From Aphrophora alni (Eukaryota; Arthropoda; Insecta; Hemiptera; Aphrophoridae): a DNA stretch of 64,000 bases. The DNA is taken from positions 17,038,590 to 17,102,589 of the forward strand of contig OY740768.1 in assembly GCA_963513935.1 (NCBI GenBank), given 5' to 3'. Below, piece after piece: positions 61,601 through 64,000 of the stretch (position 1 is the stretch's first letter; the number at the start of each line of letters is the position of its first letter). Below the pieces are notes generated by a model. The model searched no databases. It was not told where the DNA came from and saw nothing but the letters and a program-made list of their open reading frames with translations. The translations under genes were made by a program, and so were the position numbers.

Positions 61601-63196
61601 AAACAATTACAAACTAATATATATCACAAGAGTATTACATAAACACAAAATTAGCATATAAGGATGGTGTGAGGTTGTTGCTATTGAATCCAATTATACA
61701 ATTTAATCTTAAAGGTCATAAGAGACTTTTATTTTAATGACAGGTTGTTAAAAAAATCTTAATCCTAAAATATAATAGCTGTTCAGTGACATGGTTAACC
61801 TACAAATGGGAACATTGATAAGCTGATTATTCCTAACATCTTAACTACACTACTGAAATCTATAACATATATTCGTTAAAATCATCTTAATAACAATCAA
61901 CAAATTAAAATTGTGCATTTATTTCCTTGATTAAGTTAAAAAAACAAAAAACAGAAGTAATGCTATAAATAGGTATTTAAATTGTAATATAATTCTAACA
62001 TAAAATTAAATACAGTATATAAACTTTATATTATATATTCTAAAGGCTATATAATAAATACACATATAAAATAAATAAATATATATATATATATATATAT
62101 ATAATAAATGTAAATAAGAGTTTTTTCTTCTATTAATTAATTAAGCTTCTAAGACATTTAAGTTGCCACCAGACTATTTATTAAAAGAGGGTATTTGAAT
62201 ACAATCTATGTACAGTTTAGGTATTATCGGAAATAATTACTATTATTATTCAAATTTAACATACAGTATTATTTGTTTTTACAAAGAGTGAAATAATAGA
62301 CAGATAACAAGAGGCTGTTTATGAAAAATTCTAATTCACTTAGATATTTGTATAGGAAAACAAAATTAAAAAATATTTAGCGTATATTTTTCTTCATTAC
62401 ACTGTAATACAAATTTCACAGCTTAATCATTTTGCGTAAAGTAATCCATGCGTGAAAAAAGAAATGATACATGAACGCTATTGAAAAATATGAAATTTAT
62501 TTAACCTACTCCCAGTGTTATCATGCCGGTCAGATGTGCATGTCATTGAAAACATTTCTTGCGAGTAGATATGTTTATGTGTGAACTATTTACGACCTCC
62601 TCATGGAATATGTATTTTTATGTTTGAAAAAAAAAAAGAATGTGTTGACTTATATTAGTATCAAAATTAAATTTTGTCATATATAAAGACTAACAATTTC
62701 AATCAAACTTCCTAAGAAGCTGGAAAGTTCATGATCAAATTATAAAGAATTTTGATTACACAAATTAAAGATTCAATTGGGTAAGTTTGCAATATAAGAT
62801 TTCATTAAAAAAGAAGAAGAAGATATTACACCATTGTTTGAATATTATGAAGATAATATGTATTAAGATAATATATTTATAGATTTGTTTTATAATGAAA
62901 TTATCTACATTGAAAGTACAATGTACATGTATGAAATTCAAGTAAGAATATATTTTGTATGCAAGAGATAAAAAATGCATGACTTGTAATTAATGAACTA
63001 CGCTTGTGATACACCACAAACACTTACCGTCTTTCATTAATTTCCAATTGTCGTCCATTTCCTGTGAGGCTTGAAGGAAATATCTTCCATCTGTCCACAT
63101 ACATGCAGCACTTTCTGTGATGATTGCAGTCCCATATGAGCCTGTAAAGCCTGATATGAAGGATCTTCTCTCATCACATGGCGCTAAATATTCACT
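32218..63196 (-). CDS. ApepP: Xaa-Pro aminopeptidase 1 (aminopeptidase P), 5' end outside window
   Basis: Eleven exons, in gene order 63196-63028, 59990-59754, 56386-56291, 53969-53773, 52750-52603, 49901-49775, 45581-45432, 43041-42912, 41312-41135, 37487-37312 and 32337-32218, join in frame into 575 residues plus stop. Known role: a cytosolic M24B metallopeptidase that removes the N-terminal residue from X-Pro peptides. The order is two creatinase N-like domains, then a pita-bread catalytic domain. The five metal ligands are D369 and D380 ([17 protein letters not shown]), H443 (GTGHGIG), E478 (NEPGYY) and E492 (IRLEN); their spacing matches human XPNPEP1 with an offset of 45-46, so about 45 N-terminal residues lie beyond 64000. 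No lesion was seen. The introns are up to 5 kb and full of transposons. The gene is convergent with nvd. Identity is secure. Confidence 0.94.
32445..32640. repeat. Family-B interspersed repeat copy in ApepP last intron
   Basis: Contains ggatctacacctttcttcat, ccttttatctttcctattaa and a ccaaatctaattctattcc block shared with four other places in the window. Same orientation as the others; non-coding. Confidence 0.55.
33800..36255 (+). mobile_element. Degenerate non-LTR retrotransposon with EN, RT and RNase H regions
   Basis: Antisense in the last ApepP intron. An endonuclease end is read near 33870-34000 ([14 protein letters not shown], then [12 protein letters not shown]). RT motif [11 protein letters not shown], lies near 35026-35060 and a [14 protein letters not shown] block before it. 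An RNase H domain at 35376-35760 shows [25 protein letters not shown] and [18 protein letters not shown], with a Cys/His-containing end near 35932-36129. Many stops and shifts. RNase H after RT points to the I/R1/Jockey superclade. 33150-33800 may be its 5' region but was not resolved. Confidence 0.75.
36260..37311 (-). other. Rest of ApepP last intron
   Basis: AT-rich; the frame 36662-36952 has no family-like content. Confidence 0.5.
37312..37487 (-). CDS. ApepP: ApepP exon j, glutamate ligands
   Basis: Reads [20 protein letters not shown] and ends [10 protein letters not shown]...LTEKE. Both glutamate metal ligands are present. Acceptor taacag, donor gag/gtatgt, phase 0. Confidence 0.94.
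38660..38805. repeat. Imperfect tandem duplication, about 65 bp
   Basis: ggtcagtcataattga at 38671 and ggtcagtcattattga at 38734 each lead into an ...gaggctctgct / gagcctctgct... stretch and a cattggtc boundary. Two diverged copies and part of a third. Confidence 0.5.
39140..40446 (+). pseudogene. Ty3/gypsy-like retrotransposon pol fragment
   Basis: A decayed protease-to-reverse-transcriptase stretch in several frames. Recognisable RT blocks, in order: IAIPPYRLS (39655), FAAPSFFVK (39766), [14 protein letters not shown] (39855), the catalytic YDDDLMSYG (40101, variant of the family's F/YxDD), and a post-RT segment [19 protein letters not shown] (about 40325). Stops and frameshifts throughout. 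No RNase H, integrase or LTR was found; it ends abruptly near 40446. Lies in the ApepP intron 37488-41134, antisense to the gene. Confidence 0.75.
41135..41312 (-). CDS. ApepP: ApepP exon i, histidine ligand
   Basis: Reads [20 protein letters not shown], then [10 protein letters not shown]. The H of GTGH is the metal ligand and the H of NVHEGP is a catalytic residue. Acceptor cactag, donor aatg/gtaaaa. Confidence 0.94.
41437..42658 (-). mobile_element. Mariner-like element in ApepP intron
   Basis: TIRs aaggtgtgatcaaaaaattt and (inverted) aaggtgtgatctcaaag, with TA-rich boundaries, enclose 1.2 kb. The transposase reads on the - strand from about 42291 to 41467. Sense orientation relative to ApepP. 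Confidence 0.75.
41467..42291 (-). pseudogene. Mariner transposase pseudogene
   Basis: Upstream frame (42291-41959) contains [20 protein letters not shown] and [14 protein letters not shown]; the D of CDET is the first catalytic residue. The downstream frames contain [16 protein letters not shown] (third Asp region) and [12 protein letters not shown]. There are gaps and frameshifts between them and no usable start, so it is inactive. Confidence 0.75.
42912..43041 (-). CDS. ApepP: ApepP exon h, second metal ligand
   Basis: Reads [20 protein letters not shown], then [18 protein letters not shown]. The D of TTDVTRT is metal ligand 2. The exon ends KIK at aag/gtaggt, phase 0. Confidence 0.94.
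43240..43273. repeat. Poly(A) tract in ApepP intron
   Basis: An uninterrupted A run of more than 30 bases after catatatt; possibly the tail of a retroposed sequence, though no body was recognised. Confidence 0.7.
43945..44140. repeat. Family-B interspersed repeat copy
   Basis: ggcttacatagtgagtctag, then gagatacactaactggatct and ccaactttaattctcttcc match the copies at 32445 and 53420. Sits in the ApepP intron 43042-45431. Poly-T tracts follow at 44285-44325. Confidence 0.55.
44735..45425. repeat. Direct repeats about 585 bp apart
   Basis: A stretch of about 90 bases (gacagacaaa..., gtgtgaaattataagggtc, agttttacct) at 44738-44840 is repeated imperfectly at 45325-45425, right against ApepP exon g. 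Could be LTR-like, or two copies of a short repeat. Nothing coding lies between them. Confidence 0.45.
45432..45581 (-). CDS. ApepP: ApepP exon g, first metal ligand
   Basis: Reads [20 protein letters not shown], then [12 protein letters not shown]. The D of CDSGAQY is metal ligand 1 (human D415), and the H of GAIIHY is a conserved catalytic histidine. Phases 2 and 2. Confidence 0.94.
46050..46772 (+). mobile_element. Mariner-superfamily deletion derivative with about 90-bp TIRs
   Basis: The left end ccgggtgtttcaaaatgaat and the right end match as inverted repeats for about 90 bases with few differences. TA dinucleotides flank both ends (46048-46049, 46773-46774). The 723-bp element keeps only the C-terminal part of the transposase. 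Lies in ApepP intron 45582-49774. Confidence 0.92.
46233..46666 (+). pseudogene. N-terminally deleted DDE transposase
   Basis: An uninterrupted frame reading [19 protein letters not shown] (no start needed), [37 protein letters not shown] and [16 protein letters not shown]. It has the second catalytic Asp (QQDGAPPHW) and the third acidic residue (CDFYLWG) of the IS630/Tc1/mariner catalytic core. The DNA-binding domain and first catalytic Asp are deleted. The frame is clean to its stop at 46664-46666, so the element is young, but it cannot encode an active enzyme. Confidence 0.88.
47480..48245 (-). mobile_element. LINE 3' fragment, antisense strand
   Basis: On the - strand 48130-47940 reads [20 protein letters not shown], then [20 protein letters not shown]. 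This is the C-terminal pattern of a non-LTR reverse transcriptase (...Y.APK.FN.LP..I). Its 3'UTR runs to an (ATT)n tail near 47523-47556. In sense orientation with ApepP. Confidence 0.55.
48658..48706. repeat. (CA)n microsatellite
   Basis: About 24 CA dinucleotides without interruption, followed by aaaacccc. Confidence 0.95.
49085..49480 (-). pseudogene. Non-LTR reverse transcriptase C-terminal remnant
   Basis: On the - strand the frame around 49265-49110 reads [20 protein letters not shown], then [20 protein letters not shown], the tail block of RTE/CR1-type ORFs. Preceded by a decayed stretch (LNTWKRKI... region, 49440) with a poly-G/C tract at 49280. The + strand proline/histidine-rich frame here is its shadow. 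Confidence 0.7.
49775..49901 (-). CDS. ApepP: ApepP exon f
   Basis: Reads [20 protein letters not shown], then [12 protein letters not shown]; the start of the pita-bread fold (compare GMrrAHirDavAl in the family). Acceptor tttgtag, donor agaaa/gtaggt, phase 2. Confidence 0.92.
50080..50330 (+). repeat. Family-A interspersed repeat, partial copy 5
   Basis: aatgtaatgcccaaaactat, ttgtgtatatcactacc, actcagctagacccaag and ttaaaaagtctccactc match copies 2-4. The following 50330-50640 has three diverged copies of a ttactttaaaaattaaa-type unit about 110 bases apart. Confidence 0.55.
50645..50712. repeat. (CA)n-(TA)n compound microsatellite
   Basis: CA dinucleotides (50645-50672), a short degenerate bridge, then TA dinucleotides to 50710. 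Confidence 0.9.
51285..52054. mobile_element. 770-bp hAT-like non-autonomous element
   Basis: Begins cagcgattcccaacct and ends aaccaccaac...ggttgggaatagctg, the hAT-type CAG...CTG terminal signature with an imperfect TIR. The flanks atatagac (51277-51284) and atatagag (52055-52062) are an 8-bp target duplication with one change. No transposase frame. Sits in the ApepP intron 49902-52602. Confidence 0.82.
52603..52750 (-). CDS. ApepP: ApepP exon e
   Basis: Begins [13 protein letters not shown] after tttaag and ends AIKNPVEIQ at caag/gtaagg, phase 1. It leads into the linker to the catalytic domain. Confidence 0.9.
53420..53580. repeat. Family-B interspersed repeat copy
   Basis: gttacactaactggatctac, ttcttcagttagtctc and gatctcttttgaccaac match the other copies. 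ApepP intron 52751-53772. Confidence 0.55.
53773..53969 (-). CDS. ApepP: ApepP exon d
   Basis: Reads [20 protein letters not shown], the conserved [18 protein letters not shown] block, and ends in TEI at ata/gtatgt in phase 0. Confidence 0.93.
54350..55229. mobile_element. Pogo/Tigger-like element with an internal minisatellite
   Basis: Ends cagtagactcccgtaagttc and (inverted) cagtagactcctcggtaagt are near-identical, flanked by TA (54348-54349 and 55230-55231), as in pogo-type elements. Almost the whole interior is a 78-bp tandem array, so it is non-autonomous. In ApepP intron 53970-56290. Confidence 0.85.
54457..55160. repeat. 78-bp minisatellite, about 9 copies
   Basis: Unit gtaaggatcgtgttgtgaat, cgatgcgtataggaaaagaa, tacaataaacaagttaaggt, cgcgtctggctggcgcgc. 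GC-richer than its surroundings. Because 78 is a multiple of 3, two overlapping - strand frames stay open for 149 and 200 codons; these are repeat by-products. Confidence 0.95.
55302..56193 (+). mobile_element. Decayed mariner-like element
   Basis: Left gggccatttggaaagtaacc and right (inverted) ggttgtgtggaaagtaatct form a TIR with TA at 55300-55301 and near 56194. Inside, + strand fragments include [35 protein letters not shown] and a decayed C-terminal part; internal deletions and stops leave it inactive. Just upstream (in ApepP's direction, downstream) of exon c by about 100 bases. Confidence 0.7.
56291..56386 (-). CDS. ApepP: ApepP exon c
   Basis: A 96-base exon reading [19 protein letters not shown] and on to TALDEVS; acceptor atttag, donor cat/gtatgt. 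Start of domain II. Phase 1 at both ends keeps the frame with its neighbours. Confidence 0.9.
56387..58600 (-). other. ApepP intron, mostly unassigned
   Basis: Contains (TA)n at 56577-56611 and 58567-58592, a 34-bp direct duplication (ccaaaaacctatatcaaaac and following) at 57672-57745, and T-rich runs at 58168-58198. No coding remnant was recognised. Confidence 0.5.
58600..59650 (-). pseudogene. Jockey-like LINE remnant: ORF1 end and endonuclease
   Basis: On the - strand, in several frames, the order is [20 protein letters not shown] (ORF1-like tail, about 59440), [13 protein letters not shown] (about 59150), a [12 protein letters not shown] block (about 59020) and [12 protein letters not shown] (about 58900). 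The last three are the L1/Jockey-type apurinic endonuclease motifs; GDFN is the catalytic Asp-Asn pair. Many stops; RT is absent. Confidence 0.65.
59754..59990 (-). CDS. ApepP: ApepP exon b
   Basis: Reads [20 protein letters not shown] with [10 protein letters not shown] following, then [20 protein letters not shown]. Acceptor gattgcag, donor acag/gtacta, phase 1 at both ends. End of N-terminal domain I. Confidence 0.93.
60056..61209 (-). mobile_element. Candidate DNA element carrying a small ORF
   Basis: aagaggggagcactttcc at the left and aagaggagcacttttcg (inverted) at the right are 1.15 kb apart. A second internal inverted pair (tacctttttctcagcaact near 60100 and agtttctgagaaaaaggaac near 60388) lies inside. 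No clear target duplication was seen. ApepP intron between exons a and b. Confidence 0.45.
60500..60811 (-). CDS. Unrecognised ORF, 103 codons, in inverted-repeat element
   Basis: The open frame runs from just after a TAG at 60812-60814 to the stop at 60500-60502 ([20 protein letters not shown], then [38 protein letters not shown]). It has no ATG near its start; the first usable start would be GTG at 60760. The middle is basic; the C-terminal third is a charged, probably helical stretch ending in an acidic run and SYASGYY. This kind of tail (basic helix, acidic cluster, YxxGxY end) resembles C-termini of proteins from uncharacterised invertebrate mobile elements, by impression only. It is not an ApepP exon: nothing in the family matches. 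It may be the last exon of an element gene or a fragment. Confidence 0.45.
   Translation of the reverse strand, partial: SYVPKGNFVRLKTLKSEVYQAIADFNDGHITTCKIIKHCGLRPGKRLLIALERLDRRRISAAEKAQHELEIQVRQQTSLLKRRLEDRFEQEEDEEPSYASGYY
61210..63027 (-). other. ApepP intron, unassigned part
   Basis: AT-rich, with (TA)n at 62080-62104; nothing coding was recognised. Confidence 0.5.
63028..63196 (-). CDS. ApepP: ApepP exon a (first exon in window)
   Basis: Codons 1-56 of the visible part, starting [11 protein letters not shown] after acceptor atcatag and ending at the donor ac-g/gtaagt in phase 1. Carries [15 protein letters not shown] and [11 protein letters not shown], hallmarks of the N-terminal domain of XPNPEP1. 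No upstream coding exon was found in 63197-64000. Confidence 0.93.
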
Positions 63197-64000
63197 CTAT
63201 GATATAAGAAAATACTGTTAAATTATAACCATAACCTAACATAACAAAAGATGAAAATAAAATTGACAATTTTTAAAATGTATACAGTCATCTAATATCA
63301 GGGCTATGCACTGTATTTTATTTTTAGCTGTGAACAATTTTCTCATTAATTTATTTTAGAATAATGATATTACAACATAAATAGAATACTCGTTATGATA
63401 GAATTATTTTTATACAAGCAATAGTTTTCATATAAAGCTTAACAATCAATTTATCTTTATCTTTATAACAGTGAAACTGACTATTCAAAGAGACACACAG
63501 TCCAATAGTTTTAAAATAATAAATGAACGAACATTTCACTGAAGGTAAAAAAAGGATTGTGCCATTACTTTTTTACATATTTGTAATATAAAGAAAGTTA
63601 TGTGATAGGTCAAAAAATTAAGTTTTTGCAGAATATCCATTTTGATGTACAAAAATATGTGACTATCGTCTGTCTGTCCTTGTCTGTCAGTTTTCTATTT
63701 ATGTAAATTATATAAATGCAGTTTTTTTGAAAAACTCAAACTAATTTTGATAAAATTTAGTATGTAGGTATATTTTGGCGATATCTAGATTTTTTTAATT
63801 TTGTCCATAACTCAAATTTTAGGGTACTAGTTGTAAGAAAAAACAAAAATTCCAATTTCCTCAAAATCACTTACACTATTTTGATGCTATTTTGCCAAAA
63901 TTTACCTTATAAGTATTGGGTGCAATCTCCCGAATAATGCTGGTTTGCGAGTTATCAATTAAAACAAATTAGCTGCCACAAGCTGTTATAAATATATAAT
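63197..64000 (-). other. ApepP intron upstream of exon a
   Basis: No exon for the missing N-terminus was found. 63640-63960 (gactatcgtctgtctgtcc and on) shares short pieces with 45290-45350 and is probably another dispersed repeat. Confidence 0.45.

Overview
This is an intron-rich, AT-rich, transposon-laden eukaryotic nuclear window, almost certainly from an insect. Grounds for this: a complete neverland-type Rieske oxygenase gene (ecdysteroid pathway), four head-to-tail copies of the arthropod telomere motif TTAGG in reverse complement (near 6170-6192), a TATA plus TCAGT-type arthropod core promoter, and many Tc1/mariner, hAT, pogo and non-LTR element relics. The order cannot be fixed from sequence alone; a hemipteran is a weak guess from the feel of the repeats.

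Two host genes are visible, arranged tail to tail. neverland (nvd) is on the + strand. A candidate TATA/Inr promoter and 5'UTR exon lie near 13973-14106, and seven coding exons between 16733 and 24072 join in frame into a 452-residue protein with the Rieske C-x-H...C-x-x-H ligands and the H-x4-H mononuclear iron site. A cytosolic-type Xaa-Pro aminopeptidase (ApepP/XPNPEP1) is on the - strand: eleven exons between 63196 and 32218 join in frame into 575 residues carrying all five metal ligands. Only its first 45 or so residues lie beyond the right edge. I found no other host gene.

Layout: 1-5760 holds repeat relics, a foldback cluster at 1011-1278, a very long (TC)n/(TCAC)n tract and a LINE 3' end. 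6403-8956 is a minisatellite of 94/124-bp composite units with a further higher-order period. 11900-13695 is a second, unrelated minisatellite (unit about 64 bp) that ends just upstream of the nvd promoter. 13973-24072 is nvd, with two small inverted-repeat elements in its introns 2 and 3, the second nested in a larger one. 24073-32217 is intergenic: a family-A repeat split by a TIR element that is itself split by a mariner-like element, a tRNA-derived SINE and an RTE-like RT tail. 32218-63196 is the ApepP gene, whose introns hold a degenerate LINE with EN, RT and RNase H regions, a Ty3/gypsy-like pol relic, three mariner-like elements, a pogo-like element with an internal 78-bp minisatellite, a hAT-like MITE with 8-bp target duplications, several LINE fragments, and an unrecognised 103-codon ORF inside inverted repeats.

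The two host genes are not obviously related in function. nvd feeds dietary sterol into ecdysteroid synthesis; ApepP trims N-terminal residues ahead of proline. All exon boundaries were placed by reading frame, GT/AG sites and family knowledge, without transcripts or alignments.
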